From: Parvibaculum sp039973015
Lineage (GTDB): Bacteria > Pseudomonadota > Alphaproteobacteria > Parvibaculales > Parvibaculaceae
Reading direction: 5' to 3'
DNA: 64,000 nt
NCBI RefSeq assembly: GCF_039973015.1
Contig: NZ_JBDWLT010000006.1
Location: 1 to 64,000, forward strand
In this document: one piece after another, positions 1 through 8,464 of the stretch
How the letters are laid out: each line of letters begins with the position of its first letter
Numbering within the stretch: the stretch's first letter is position 1
Notes under the pieces: generated by a model
Told to the model about the DNA's origin: nothing
What the model saw: only the letters and a program-made list of their open reading frames with translations
Database searches by the model: none
Program-made: the position numbers and the translations under genes

Positions 1-141
1 GAAATGGTGATGCCGGGCGACAACGTGAAGATGAACGTGACGCTGATCGCGCCGATCGCGATGGAAGAGAAGCTGCGCTTCGCCATCCGTGAAGGCGGTC
101 GTACCGTCGGCGCCGGCGTCGTCTCGAAGGTGTTGAAGTAA
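1..141 (+). CDS. tuf: Elongation factor Tu, 3' end (partial)
   Basis: This is the last 46 codons of EF-Tu, the GTPase that brings aminoacyl-tRNA to the ribosome; the start lies outside the window. The frame is open from base 1 to a TAA. The residues match the C-terminal beta-barrel (domain 3), including the MPGDN segment and the GRTVGAGVV stretch close to the C-terminus. It lies just upstream of rpsJ, the usual fusA-tuf-rpsJ order in Proteobacteria. Identity is secure; whether it is tufA or a second copy cannot be told from this fragment. Confidence 0.97.
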   Translation, partial: EMVMPGDNVKMNVTLIAPIAMEEKLRFAIREGGRTVGAGVVSKVLK

Positions 142-150
142 TCAAGTGTT

Positions 151-175
151 CGGGGCGCGGAGCATCCGCGCCCCG
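151..175 (+). promoter_or_regulatory. GC-rich hairpin between tuf and rpsJ
   Basis: An 11-bp perfect stem (151-161 with 165-175) and a 3-base loop GCA lie ten bases after the tuf stop. No T-run follows, so it is not a classical intrinsic terminator. It may stop tuf mRNA decay, attenuate read-through into the S10 operon, or be bound by a ribosomal protein. Function is inference. Confidence 0.55.
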
Positions 176-223
176 GCGTTGTAAAGCCGCGAAAGCGCAA
201 GGCCGATAGGCTGAGGAACGAAA

Positions 224-532
224 ATGCAAAGGCAGAAAATTCGCATCCGGTTGAAAGGCTTCGATCACCGCGTGCTCGATGTTTCGACCCGCGAGATCGT
301 CAATACGGCGAAGCGCACGGGTGCTCAGGTGCTCGGTCCGATCCCGCTTCCGACCCGGCTTGAGAAGTTCACCGTGCTGCGTGGCCCGCATATCGACAAG
401 AAGAGCCGCGAGCAGTTTGAAATTCGGACACACAAGCGTGTGCTCGACATCGTAGACCCCACTCCCCAGACGGTGGACGCGCTGATGAAGCTCGATCTCG
501 CTGCGGGTGTGGATGTCGAGATCAAGCTCTAA
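224..532 (+). CDS. rpsJ: 30S ribosomal protein S10
   Basis: S10 of the small-subunit head, which also acts as NusE in transcription antitermination. The protein is 102 residues, normal for the family, and opens MQRQKIRIRLKGFDHRVLD. The RTHKR segment and the C-terminal VDVEIKL are typical. A GAGGAA ribosome site lies just upstream of the ATG. It is the first gene of the S10 operon, which continues into rplC after a 34-base gap. Confidence 0.98.
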   Translation: MQRQKIRIRLKGFDHRVLDVSTREIVNTAKRTGAQVLGPIPLPTRLEKFTVLRGPHIDKKSREQFEIRTHKRVLDIVDPTPQTVDALMKLDLAAGVDVEIKL

Positions 533-566
533 GCCTGATCGTCGATCAAAACGAGGAATGGGACCC

Positions 567-1325
567 ATGCGTTCCGGAGTGATTGTCAAAAAGGTCGGTA
601 TGACCCGTCTCTTCATGGAAGACGGTCGTCACGTACCTGTCACGGTGCTGAAGCTGGACAACTGTCAGGTTGTCAGTCAGCGCACGGATGAGAAAAACGG
701 CTATACGGCGGTTCAGCTTGGCGCGGGTCGCGCCAAGGCGAAGAACGTGCCGAACGCCCAGCGTGGTCAGTTCGCGCGTGCGTCGGTAGAGCCGAAGCTT
801 GAGCTCGTCGAGTTCCGCGTCAGCGCGGATAACCTGCTTGATGTGGGTGTCGAGATAACGGCGGACCATTTCGTGGCCGGCCAGCATGTCGACGTCTCTG
901 GCACATCGATCGGTAAGGGCTTTGCCGGTGTCATGAAGCGCCACAACTTTGGTGGTCTTCGCGCATCGCACGGCGTTTCGGTCAGCCATCGTAGCCACGG
1001 CTCGACGGGTCAGAACCAGGATCCGGGCAAGGTCTTCAAAGGCAAGAAGATGGCCGGTCACATGGGCGCCTCGCGCGTCACCACGCAGAACCTCGAAGTC
1101 GTCCGTACGGACGTCGAAAAGGGCCTGATCATGGTGAAGGGTGCGGTGCCGGGGTCCAAGGGCGGCTGGGTGCTTGTGCGCGATGCCGTGAAGACCGCAC
1201 TGCCGGACAGCGTTCCGATGCCCGGCGCGTTCCGCCGCAATGGCGAAGCTGCTGCCGCTCCGGTCGAGGCCGCGCCCGCCGAGGCGCCTGCTGAAGAAGC
1301 CGAAGCTCCGAAGGAAGGTGCGTGA
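567..1325 (+). CDS. rplC: 50S ribosomal protein L3
   Basis: L3 binds near the 3' end of 23S rRNA and starts large-subunit assembly. The frame is open further upstream, but the family start is MRSGVIVKKVGMTRLF at 567, about ten bases after a GAGG site; the nearby ATG at 558 is too close to that site. From 567 it is 252 residues. The last ~25 residues are an Ala/Glu/Pro-rich tail, a common alphaproteobacterial extension. Its TGA shares a base with the ATG of rplD. Confidence 0.97.
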   Translation: MRSGVIVKKVGMTRLFMEDGRHVPVTVLKLDNCQVVSQRTDEKNGYTAVQLGAGRAKAKNVPNAQRGQFARASVEPKLELVEFRVSADNLLDVGVEITADHFVAGQHVDVSGTSIGKGFAGVMKRHNFGGLRASHGVSVSHRSHGSTGQNQDPGKVFKGKKMAGHMGASRVTTQNLEVVRTDVEKGLIMVKGAVPGSKGGWVLVRDAVKTALPDSVPMPGAFRRNGEAAAAPVEAAPAEAPAEEAEAPKEGA

Positions 1326-1945
1326 TGAAGATCGACGTTCAAACGCTTGAAGCCAAGAAGGCCGGCACCGTCGATCTGACGGATGAAGTCTTCGCGCTTG
1401 AGCCGCGTCAGGACATCCTTCACCGGATGGTCGCCTGGCAACTCGCGAAGCGTCAGGCCGGAACGCACAAGACGAAGGGCCGCTCCGAAATTTCGCTCAC
1501 GGGCAAGAAGTTCGTGAAGCAGAAGGGCTCTGGCGGCGCCCGTCATGGCGACCGCAAGGCGCCGCAGTTCCGCGGCGGCGGCAAGGCTTTCGGTCCGGTT
1601 GTTCGCAGCCATGCGTTCGATCTGCCGAAGAAGGTTCGCGCGCTTGCGCTGCGGCATGCGCTCTCGTCGAAGGCGAAGAGCGACAACCTGATCGTTCTCG
1701 ACGAGGCGAAGTTCGCCGAGCCGAAGACAAAGGTTGCGAAGGAAGCCTTCGCGAAGCTCGGTCTTACTTCGGTGCTGGTTATCGATGGCGCCGAGCTCGA
1801 TCAGAACTTCGCTCTGGCGGCGCGTAATCTGCCGAAGGTCGATGTGCTGCCGGTGCAGGGCATCAACGTGTACGACATTCTGCGGCATGAGAAGCTTGTG
1901 CTTACCAAGGCCGCACTTGAAAGCCTGGAGGCTCGCTTCAAATGA
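1325..1945 (+). CDS. rplD: 50S ribosomal protein L4
   Basis: L4 is an early assembly protein with a long loop reaching the exit tunnel. In gammaproteobacteria it also represses the S10 operon; that role is not shown here. The protein is 206 residues from the ATG overlapping the rplC stop; a GTG one codon earlier is less likely. The loop segment with GSGGARHGDRKAPQFRGGG (around residues 60-80) is diagnostic. It overlaps rplW by four bases. Confidence 0.97.
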   Translation: MKIDVQTLEAKKAGTVDLTDEVFALEPRQDILHRMVAWQLAKRQAGTHKTKGRSEISLTGKKFVKQKGSGGARHGDRKAPQFRGGGKAFGPVVRSHAFDLPKKVRALALRHALSSKAKSDNLIVLDEAKFAEPKTKVAKEAFAKLGLTSVLVIDGAELDQNFALAARNLPKVDVLPVQGINVYDILRHEKLVLTKAALESLEARFK

Positions 1946-2232
1946 ACGAGCGTTATTACGACATCATCGTGTCGCCCGTGATTACCGAAAAGGCGACCAT
2001 GGCTTCGGAAGCGAACCAGGTCATCTTCAAGGTGGCGGCGGATGCAACGAAGCCGCAGGTCAAGGAAGCGATTGAGAAGCTCTTCGAAGTGAAGGTGAAG
2101 GCGGTCAATACGCTGAACCGGAAGGGCAAGACGAAGCGGTTTCGCGGTATCGCGGGGCGGCAGAGCGATTTCAAGAAGGCGATCGTTACCCTCGAAGAGG
2201 GCCATTCGATCGACGTGACGACTGGACTTTAA
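1942..2232 (+). CDS. rplW: 50S ribosomal protein L23
   Basis: L23 lies at the tunnel exit and docks trigger factor and the signal recognition particle. It has 96 residues, normal length. The N-terminal YDIIVSPVITEKA and the loop NTLNRKGKTKRFRG are family signatures. The ATGA overlap with rplD implies coupled translation. Confidence 0.97.
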   Translation: MNERYYDIIVSPVITEKATMASEANQVIFKVAADATKPQVKEAIEKLFEVKVKAVNTLNRKGKTKRFRGIAGRQSDFKKAIVTLEEGHSIDVTTGL

Positions 2233-2287
2233 GTCCTGGACTTCAAGTGGGGCTTTCTGAAGCCTGCAAAGTGAGAAGCCTGGAACG

Positions 2288-3127
2288 ATGGCACTGAAAA
2301 AGTACAAACCGACAAGCCCCGCACAGCGCGGCCTCGTGCTCGTCGACCGCTCGGGCCTTTACAAGGGCAAGCCGGTCAAGAGCCTGACCGAAGGACTGTC
2401 GAAGTCCGGCGGCCGCAACAATCATGGCCGTATCACGGTCCGGTTCCGGGGCGGCGGTCACAAGCGCAGCTATCGCATGATCGACTTCAAGCGCTCCAAG
2501 GCGGATATGTCCGCCACGGTCGAGCGTCTTGAATACGATCCGAACCGCACGGCGTTCATCGCCCTCATCAAGTATGAGGACGGCGAGCTGTCCTACATCC
2601 TGGCGCCGCAGCGTCTTGCCGCTGGCGACAAGGTTGTCTCGGGCGCCCGTGTGGACGTGAAGCCTGGCAATGCGATGCCGCTCGCGAATATTCCGGTCGG
2701 TACGATCGTGCACAATGTCGAGATGAAGCCGGGCAAGGGCGGTCAGATCGCACGTTCCGCGGGTGCCTATGTGCAGCTCGTCGGTCGCGATCAGGGTTAC
2801 GCGCTTCTCCGTCTCTCGTCCGGCGAACAGCGCATGGTCCCGGGTACCTGCATGGCGACAATCGGCGCCGTCTCAAACCCCGACCATTCGAACATCACCA
2901 TCGCCAAGGCCGGCCGTAATCGCTGGCTCGGCAAGCGCCCGCATGTTCGCGGCGTCGTGATGAACCCGGTCGACCATCCGCATGGCGGCGGCGAAGGCCG
3001 CACCTCGGGCGGCCGCCACCCGGTTACACCGTGGGGCAAGCCGACCAAGGGCAAGAAGACACGCGCCAACAAGGCAACCGACAAGTACATCGTCCGTAGC
3101 CGTCACCAGAAGAAGAAGAAGGGTTAA
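2288..3127 (+). CDS. rplB: 50S ribosomal protein L2
   Basis: L2 supports the peptidyl-transferase centre and the subunit interface. It has 279 residues, the expected size. The segment GGGHKRSYRMIDF and the C-terminal HPHGGGEGRTSGGRHPVTP, which carries the conserved functional histidine, are clear. The extreme C-terminus is lysine-rich. rpsS follows after 11 bases. Confidence 0.98.
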   Translation: MALKKYKPTSPAQRGLVLVDRSGLYKGKPVKSLTEGLSKSGGRNNHGRITVRFRGGGHKRSYRMIDFKRSKADMSATVERLEYDPNRTAFIALIKYEDGELSYILAPQRLAAGDKVVSGARVDVKPGNAMPLANIPVGTIVHNVEMKPGKGGQIARSAGAYVQLVGRDQGYALLRLSSGEQRMVPGTCMATIGAVSNPDHSNITIAKAGRNRWLGKRPHVRGVVMNPVDHPHGGGEGRTSGGRHPVTPWGKPTKGKKTRANKATDKYIVRSRHQKKKKG

Positions 3128-3138
3128 GGGAGCTCGAT

Positions 3139-3417
3139 ATGGCACGTTCTCTCAAAAAGGGTCCCTTCGTGGACGGCTACCTTCTGAAGAAGGCGGATGC
3201 GTCGCGCTCGTCGGCCCGTAAGGAAGTCATCAAGACGTGGAGCCGTCGCTCCACGATCCTGCCGCAGTTCGTGGGCCTGACGTTCGGTGTCCACAATGGC
3301 AAGAAGCATGTTCCGGTGCTCGTGACCGAAGACATGGTGGGCCACAAGTTCGGCGAGTTCTCGCCGACGCGGACCTACTACGGTCACACCGCCGACAAGA
3401 AAGCGAAGAAGGGCTAA
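3139..3417 (+). CDS. rpsS: 30S ribosomal protein S19
   Basis: S19 is in the 30S head, pairs with S13 and contacts the A-site finger. It is 92 residues. The N-terminus MARSLKKGPFVDGYLLKK and the segment HVPVLVTEDMVGHKFGEF are characteristic. Only three bases separate it from rplV. Confidence 0.98.
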   Translation: MARSLKKGPFVDGYLLKKADASRSSARKEVIKTWSRRSTILPQFVGLTFGVHNGKKHVPVLVTEDMVGHKFGEFSPTRTYYGHTADKKAKKG

Positions 3418-3420
3418 ATC

Positions 3421-3801
3421 ATGGGCAAAGCTGCTACCAAGCGTCGCCTGCCCGATAACGAGGCGCAGGCTGTCGGCCGGATGCTCCGGGTGAGCCCGCA
3501 GAAGCTCAACCTCGTCGCGCAGCTCATTCGCGGCAAGAAGGTCGACACGGCGATTGCCGACCTGACCTTCTCGCGCAAGCGGATCGCGGACGATGTGAAG
3601 AAGGTTCTTCAGAGCGCCATCGCGAACGCAGAGAACAACCACGACCTCGATGTCGACGACCTCGTCGTCGCAGAGGCCTATGTGGGCAAGAACCTGGTCA
3701 TGAAGCGCTGGCATGCGCGGGCTCGCGGTCGCGTTGGCCGCATCCAGAAGCCCTTCAGCCAGATCACCATCGTTGTGCGGCAAGTCGAGGAGCAAGCCTG
3801 A
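3421..3801 (+). CDS. rplV: 50S ribosomal protein L22
   Basis: L22 lines the nascent-peptide exit tunnel through its beta-hairpin. It is 126 residues, slightly extended at the N-terminus. The C-terminal hairpin region with RARGRVGRIQKPFSQITIVV is recognisable. Its TGA shares its last base with the ATG of rpsC. Confidence 0.97.
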   Translation: MGKAATKRRLPDNEAQAVGRMLRVSPQKLNLVAQLIRGKKVDTAIADLTFSRKRIADDVKKVLQSAIANAENNHDLDVDDLVVAEAYVGKNLVMKRWHARARGRVGRIQKPFSQITIVVRQVEEQA

Positions 3802-4514
3802 TGGGTCACAAGGTAAATCCGATCGGTCTGCGGCTCGGCATCAACCGCACTTGGGATTCGCGCTGGTTCGCGGGCCGTCATGAATACGGTCAGCTCCTTC
3901 ACGAGGACATCAAGATCCGCGAACTGCTCTCCGAGCAGCTGAAGCAGGCCGGCGTGTCCAAGATCGTGATCGAACGTCCGCACAAGAAGTGCCGCGTGAC
4001 GATCCACACAGCCCGTCCGGGCGTGGTGATCGGCAAGAAGGGTGCGGATATCGAGAAACTGCGCCGCGACATCGGCAAGATCACCTCTTCGGAAGTGCAT
4101 CTGAACATCGTCGAAGTGCGCAAGCCTGAGATCGACGCGACGCTTGTCGCCGAGAACATTGCGCAGCAGCTGGAGCGCCGCGTGGCGTTCCGCCGGGCGA
4201 TGAAGCGGGCAGTGCAGTCGGCCATGCGTCTCGGGGCCGGCGGCATCCGCATCAACTGCGCGGGCCGTCTCGGCGGTGCCGAAATCGCGCGCACGGAATG
4301 GTATCGCGAGGGCCGGGTGCCGCTGCACACGCTTCGCGCCGATATCGACTACGGCGTAGCCACGGCGAAGACCGCCTATGGCACATGCGGCGTGAAGGTC
4401 TGGATCTACAAGGGCGAGATCCTCGAGCACGATCCGATGGCTTCCGAGCGCCGTGCGCTGGAAGGCAGCGGTGAAGGCGGCGGTGGCCGTCAGCGTCGCG
4501 AAGATCGCGGCTGA
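3801..4514 (+). CDS. rpsC: 30S ribosomal protein S3
   Basis: S3 is part of the mRNA entry helicase with S4 and S5. It is 237 residues, opening MGHKVNPIGLRLGI. The KH domain carries GVVIGKKGADIEKLR, and the C-terminal domain contains GRLGGAEIARTEWYREGRVP. The last ~15 residues are a Gly/Arg-rich tail. Its start overlaps the rplV stop by one base. Confidence 0.98.
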   Translation: MGHKVNPIGLRLGINRTWDSRWFAGRHEYGQLLHEDIKIRELLSEQLKQAGVSKIVIERPHKKCRVTIHTARPGVVIGKKGADIEKLRRDIGKITSSEVHLNIVEVRKPEIDATLVAENIAQQLERRVAFRRAMKRAVQSAMRLGAGGIRINCAGRLGGAEIARTEWYREGRVPLHTLRADIDYGVATAKTAYGTCGVKVWIYKGEILEHDPMASERRALEGSGEGGGGRQRREDRG

Positions 4515-4547
4515 ACGGCAGAGAATTGAGCGAAGAGAGTTTCGACA

Positions 4548-4967
4548 ATGTTGCAACCGAAGCGCACTAAGTTCCGCAAGGCTCACAAGGGCCGTATCCA
4601 TGGCAAGGCCAAGGGCGGAATGAATCTCGACTTTGGGGCTTTCGGCCTCAAGGCGCAGGAACCGGCCCGTATCACGGCCCGGCAGATCGAGGCGGCGCGC
4701 CGCGCGATCACCCGTCACATGAAGCGTGCGGGCCGCGTGTGGATCCGGGTGTTCCCGGATGTGCCGGTTTCCTCGAAGCCGACCGAAGTCCGCATGGGTA
4801 AGGGCAAGGGCGCGCCGGAATACTGGGCGGCGCGCGTGAAGCCGGGCCGCATCATGTTCGAGATTGACGGCGTTCCGCATGCCATCGCCGAAGAGGCGCT
4901 GCGGCTTGGTGCGGCGAAGCTTCCGATCAAGACGCGTTTCGTTTCGCGTCCCGGCGAGCACGCCTGA
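4548..4967 (+). CDS. rplP: 50S ribosomal protein L16
   Basis: L16 positions the A-site tRNA elbow and is assembled late. It has 139 residues. The N-terminal PKRTKFRKAHKGR and the segment RMGKGKGAPEYWAARVKPGR, which holds the arginine hydroxylated in some bacteria, are diagnostic. It follows rpsC after 33 bases and precedes rpmC. Confidence 0.98.
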   Translation: MLQPKRTKFRKAHKGRIHGKAKGGMNLDFGAFGLKAQEPARITARQIEAARRAITRHMKRAGRVWIRVFPDVPVSSKPTEVRMGKGKGAPEYWAARVKPGRIMFEIDGVPHAIAEEALRLGAAKLPIKTRFVSRPGEHA

Positions 4968-5015
4968 GGATCAAGACCCCGCCTTCTTCTGGCGGACGAA
5001 TGAAAGGGTAAGGCC

Positions 5016-5219
5016 ATGAAGGCCAACGAAGTACGAGATATGACGCCGGATCAGCTCCAGGACGAGCTGCTGAAGCTCAAGAAGACGCAGTTCAACCTGC
5101 GCTTCCAGGGTGCGAGCGGCCAGCTCGAGAAGGTTCACCAGATGCGCCAGGTGCGTCGTGATATTGCGCGGGTCAAGACGATCCAGCGCCAGCGCACCGC
5201 CGAAGCGAACAAGGGCTGA
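5016..5219 (+). CDS. rpmC: 50S ribosomal protein L29
   Basis: L29 is a small two-helix protein beside L23 at the tunnel exit. It has 67 residues with the family pattern of ELLKLKKTQFNLRFQ followed by RQVRRDIARVKTIQ. It sits in its usual place between rplP and rpsQ. Confidence 0.96.
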   Translation: MKANEVRDMTPDQLQDELLKLKKTQFNLRFQGASGQLEKVHQMRQVRRDIARVKTIQRQRTAEANKG

Positions 5220-5229
5220 GGACACTAAA

Positions 5230-5466
5230 ATGCCGAAGAGAATCCTTCAGGGTGTCGTGGTCAGCGACAAGAACGAAAAGACGGTGGTCGTGAACGTCGA
5301 GCGCCGCTTCAAAGATCCGCTGCTCAAGAAGATTGTGCGCCGGTCCAAGAAGTATCACGCGCATGACGAGAACCGGAGCGCGAAGATTGGCGATATCGTC
5401 AAGATTCGTGAGTGCGCACCGATCTCGAAGCTGAAGAAGTGGGAAGTTTTTACGGACGAGGCCTGA
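5230..5466 (+). CDS. rpsQ: 30S ribosomal protein S17
   Basis: S17 is a primary 16S rRNA binder with an OB fold. The start at 5230 gives MPKRILQGVVVSDKNEKTVVV, the family N-terminus, and 78 residues; the longer in-frame extension runs into rpmC and is not credible. The segment YHAHDENRSAKIGDIVKIRE is conserved. It starts ten bases after rpmC. Confidence 0.97.
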   Translation: MPKRILQGVVVSDKNEKTVVVNVERRFKDPLLKKIVRRSKKYHAHDENRSAKIGDIVKIRECAPISKLKKWEVFTDEA

Positions 5467-5511
5467 TCCCTTTCGGATTAAGGAACCGGTTCGAGCAAGG
5501 CGGATGAAGTC

Positions 5512-5880
5512 ATGATCCAGCAAGAGACCAACCTGGAGGTAGCCGATAACTCGGGTGCGCGTCGTGTGATGTGCATCAAGGTTCTCGGTGGCTCCAAGCG
5601 GAAGTACGCTTCCGTCGGCGACATTATTGTCGTCAGCATCAAGGAAGCGATCCCGCGCGGCAAGGTGAAGAAGGGCGACGTCATGAAGGCGGTCGTCGTT
5701 CGCACGGCGAAGGATATCCGTCGCGCCGATGGCAGCGTCATCCGCTTCGACCGCAACGCGGCGGTTCTGATCAACAATCAGGGCGAGCCGATCGGTACAC
5801 GTATCTTCGGCCCGGTGACCCGCGAACTTCGCGCGAAGAACCACATGAAGATCGTATCGCTTGCGCCGGAGGTGCTGTGA
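5512..5880 (+). CDS. rplN: 50S ribosomal protein L14
   Basis: L14 forms an intersubunit bridge and is the docking site of silencing factor RsfS. It is 122 residues, exactly the common length. The N-terminus MIQQETNLEVADNSGARRV and the segment FDRNAAVLINNQGEPIGTRI are diagnostic. Its TGA overlaps the ATG of rplX by one base. Confidence 0.98.
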   Translation: MIQQETNLEVADNSGARRVMCIKVLGGSKRKYASVGDIIVVSIKEAIPRGKVKKGDVMKAVVVRTAKDIRRADGSVIRFDRNAAVLINNQGEPIGTRIFGPVTRELRAKNHMKIVSLAPEVL

Positions 5881-6197
5881 TGGCTGCGAAGATCAAAAAG
5901 GGCGACAAGGTCGTCGTTTTGGCCGGTAAGGACAAGGGCAAGAAGGGCGACGTGGTTGCCGTCTTCCCGAAAGAGAGCAAGGCGCTCGTTCAGGGCGTCA
6001 ACATGGTGAAGCGGCACGAGAAGCCTTCGCAGACTGCGGCGGGCGGCATCTCCACCCGCGAAGCGAAGGTGCATCTGTCGAATCTCGCGATCCAGGATCC
6101 GAAGACCGGCAAGCCGACGCGAGTTGGATTCAAGACGCTGGACGATGGCCGCAAGGTTCGCGTGGCCCGGGCGTCGGGAGAGATGATCGATGGCTGA
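5880..6197 (+). CDS. rplX: 50S ribosomal protein L24
   Basis: L24 is an assembly initiator of the large subunit with a KOW domain. The start at 5880, one base into the rplN stop, gives MAAKIKKGDKVVVLAGKDKG and 105 residues. The KOW motif is in the first 40 residues. The end overlaps rplE by eight bases. Confidence 0.97.
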   Translation: MAAKIKKGDKVVVLAGKDKGKKGDVVAVFPKESKALVQGVNMVKRHEKPSQTAAGGISTREAKVHLSNLAIQDPKTGKPTRVGFKTLDDGRKVRVARASGEMIDG

Positions 6198-6747
6198 AGC
6201 TCAATATACGCCACGGATGAAGGAGCAGTACCTCGCGCAGGTACGCCCCGAACTCACCGAGAAGTTCGGCTACAAGAACCTGCTCCAGGTGCCGCGGCTC
6301 GAGAAGATCGTGATCAACATGGGTGTTGGCGAGGCTGTTGCCGACTCCAAGAAGATCAAGAGTGCTTTCGAGGATCTGCAGGCGATTTCCGGCCAGAAGC
6401 CGGTTGTCACCAAGGCGAAGACCTCGATTGCGACGTTCAAGCTGCGTGAAGGCATGCCGGTCGGTGTGAAGGTCACGTTGCGCGAAGACCGGATGTACGA
6501 GTTCCTCGACCGTCTGGTCACGGTCGCGCTGCCGCGCGTTCGAGATTTCCGCGGGCTCAATGCGAAGAGCTTCGACGGCCGCGGCAATTTTGCCATGGGT
6601 CTCAAGGAGCACATCGTGTTCCCGGAAATCGACTACGACAAGGTCGACCAGGTCTGGGGCATGGACATCATCGTCTGCACGACGGCGAAGACGGACGACG
6701 AGGCGCGTGAGCTGCTTCGCCGGTTCAACTTCCCCTTCACGAAGTGA
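6190..6747 (+). CDS. rplE: 50S ribosomal protein L5
   Basis: L5 binds 5S rRNA and contacts P-site tRNA in the central protuberance. It has 185 residues. The segments VPRLEKIVINMGVGEA, the loop around RDFRGL with SFDGRGNFAMGLKEH, and MDIIVCTTAKTDDEARELL are typical. The eight-base overlap with rplX suggests coupled translation. Confidence 0.98.
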   Translation: MAEAQYTPRMKEQYLAQVRPELTEKFGYKNLLQVPRLEKIVINMGVGEAVADSKKIKSAFEDLQAISGQKPVVTKAKTSIATFKLREGMPVGVKVTLREDRMYEFLDRLVTVALPRVRDFRGLNAKSFDGRGNFAMGLKEHIVFPEIDYDKVDQVWGMDIIVCTTAKTDDEARELLRRFNFPFTK

Positions 6748-6789
6748 TTTTTTCAGCGGTCCGCACGACGCGGACGCACGGAGGTTAAA

Positions 6790-7095
6790 ATGGCTAAGAA
6801 GAGCGCCATTAATCGGGACCTGAAGCGGCGGAAGCTGACGGCGAAGTACGCCGAGAAGCGTGCCAAGCTCAAGGCTGCCACGAAGGACGAGTCGCTCTCG
6901 ATGGAAGAGCGCTTCCAGGCGCAGCTGAAGCTCGCAGAGCTGCCGCGGAATTCGTCGAAGACACGTATTCACAATCGCTGCGAGATTACCGGCCGTAGCA
7001 AGGCTTATTACCGCAAGCTGCGCATGTCGCGTATCGCCCTTCGGGACCTCGCGTCCAGGGGTCAGATTCCCGGCATGGTAAAGTCGAGCTGGTAG
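6790..7095 (+). CDS. rpsN: 30S ribosomal protein S14 (zinc-free type)
   Basis: S14 belongs to the 30S head. This is the long, zinc-independent form: 101 residues with no CxxC pairs, only one Cys in NRCEITGRSKAYYRK. The C-terminus GQIPGMVKSSW is characteristic. It sits in its normal place between rplE and rpsH, so no separate zinc-ribbon paralogue is implied here. Confidence 0.97.
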   Translation: MAKKSAINRDLKRRKLTAKYAEKRAKLKAATKDESLSMEERFQAQLKLAELPRNSSKTRIHNRCEITGRSKAYYRKLRMSRIALRDLASRGQIPGMVKSSW

Positions 7096-7106
7096 GAGAG
7101 ACGCGA

Positions 7107-7505
7107 ATGACGATGACCGATCCTCTTGGCGATATGCTCACGCGCATCCGCAATGCTCAGCTTCGCGGCAAAGGCAAGGTGGTAACGCCTGCCTCGAAGC
7201 TGCGTGGCTGGGTGCTGGACGTGCTCGCCGACGAAGGCTTCATCCGGGGCTATTCGCGCGTCGAATACCCGGGCGGAAAGAGCGATTTCGAGATCGAATT
7301 GAAGTACAACGAAGGCGCACCCGTCATTCAGATGATCGAGCGCGTGTCGACGCCGGGCCGCCGGGTTTATTCGTCCGTCAAGACGATGCCCACGGTTCAC
7401 AATGGCCTCGGCATTTCGATCCTCTCGACGCCGAAGGGCATCATGTCCGATGCGGCGGCGAAGGAACAGAATGTGGGTGGCGAGGTGCTCTGTCGCGTCT
7501 TCTAA
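7107..7505 (+). CDS. rpsH: 30S ribosomal protein S8
   Basis: S8 is a primary binder of the 16S central domain. It is 132 residues. The N-terminus carries DPLGDMLTRIRNAQ, and the C-terminus GLGISILSTPKGIMSD followed by GGEVLCRVF. An ATG two codons further on (7113) could also be the start; a GGAGAG site favours the first. Confidence 0.97.
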   Translation: MTMTDPLGDMLTRIRNAQLRGKGKVVTPASKLRGWVLDVLADEGFIRGYSRVEYPGGKSDFEIELKYNEGAPVIQMIERVSTPGRRVYSSVKTMPTVHNGLGISILSTPKGIMSDAAAKEQNVGGEVLCRVF

Positions 7506-7548
7506 AGACGGGACGGCAACGAGATACTGACGACAGGAAAAAGAGACC

Positions 7549-8082
7549 ATGTCGCGAATTGGTAAGTACCCCATCGAAGTCCCCAAAGGGGTGACGGTGA
7601 CGCTGAGCGGCCAGGATGTTGCCGTGAAGGGCCCGAAGGGCGAGCTCAAGCTTACGCTGGTTGACGATGTCACGGTGGAGCAGGGCGAGGCCGGACTGAA
7701 GGTTGCTCCGCGTGAGGACACGCAGCGCGCTCGCGCGATGTGGGGCCTCAGCCGTACGCTGGTGAAGAACCTCGTGGACGGTGTCACGGACGGCTTTACG
7801 AAGACGCTTGAAATCAACGGCGTCGGTTATCGTGCGGCCATCCAGGGAAAGAACCTTCAGCTGAACCTTGGTTTCAGCCACGAAGTGCTCTATCCGATCC
7901 CGGAAGGCATCGATATCAAGTGCACGAAGCCGACCGAAGTCGTGATCAGCGGCATCGACAAGCAGAAAGTCGGGCAGGTCGCCGCCGAAATTCGCGGCTA
8001 TCGCGGTCCCGAGCCCTATAAGGGCAAGGGCGTGAAATACGCCGGCGAGTATATCTTCCGCAAGGAAGGCAAGAAGAAGTGA
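7549..8082 (+). CDS. rplF: 50S ribosomal protein L6
   Basis: L6 binds the factor-binding stalk region next to the sarcin-ricin loop. It is 177 residues, opening MSRIGKYPIEVPKGV. It has the duplicated L6 fold. The C-terminal signature GPEPYKGKGVKYAGE is complete. rplR follows after four bases. Confidence 0.98.
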   Translation: MSRIGKYPIEVPKGVTVTLSGQDVAVKGPKGELKLTLVDDVTVEQGEAGLKVAPREDTQRARAMWGLSRTLVKNLVDGVTDGFTKTLEINGVGYRAAIQGKNLQLNLGFSHEVLYPIPEGIDIKCTKPTEVVISGIDKQKVGQVAAEIRGYRGPEPYKGKGVKYAGEYIFRKEGKKK

Positions 8083-8086
8083 GCGG

Positions 8087-8452
8087 ATGCAGGTCATGAG
8101 CAACACGAAGTCACTCTCCAATCGCCGGGCCCAGCGCACACGCGCAAAGCTGGCCCGTGCGTCGGCGGTCCGTCCGCGTCTGTCGGTCTTCCGGTCGTCC
8201 AAGCACATCTATGCGCAGGTGATCGACGATTCACGCGGCGTCACGGTCGCGGCCGCCTCTTCGATCGAGGAGGCGCTCAAGTCGAAGACAGGCGCCAATA
8301 CGGAAGCCGCGGCACAGGTGGGCAAGCTCCTCGCCGAGCGTGCGAAGGAAGCGGGCATCACCGATGTCGTCTTCGATCGTGGCGGTTACATCTATCATGG
8401 GCGCATCAAAGCGCTCGCCGACGGCGCCCGCGAAGGCGGTCTCAACTTCTAA
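8087..8452 (+). CDS. rplR: 50S ribosomal protein L18
   Basis: L18 binds 5S rRNA together with L5. It is 121 residues from the first ATG; an ATG three codons later (8096) would give MSNTKSLSNRRAQ and cannot be excluded. The segments RPRLSVFRSSKHIYAQVIDD and VFDRGGYIYHGRIKALADGAREGGL are diagnostic. Confidence 0.96.
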   Translation: MQVMSNTKSLSNRRAQRTRAKLARASAVRPRLSVFRSSKHIYAQVIDDSRGVTVAAASSIEEALKSKTGANTEAAAQVGKLLAERAKEAGITDVVFDRGGYIYHGRIKALADGAREGGLNF

Positions 8453-8464
8453 AGGATTTTGGCT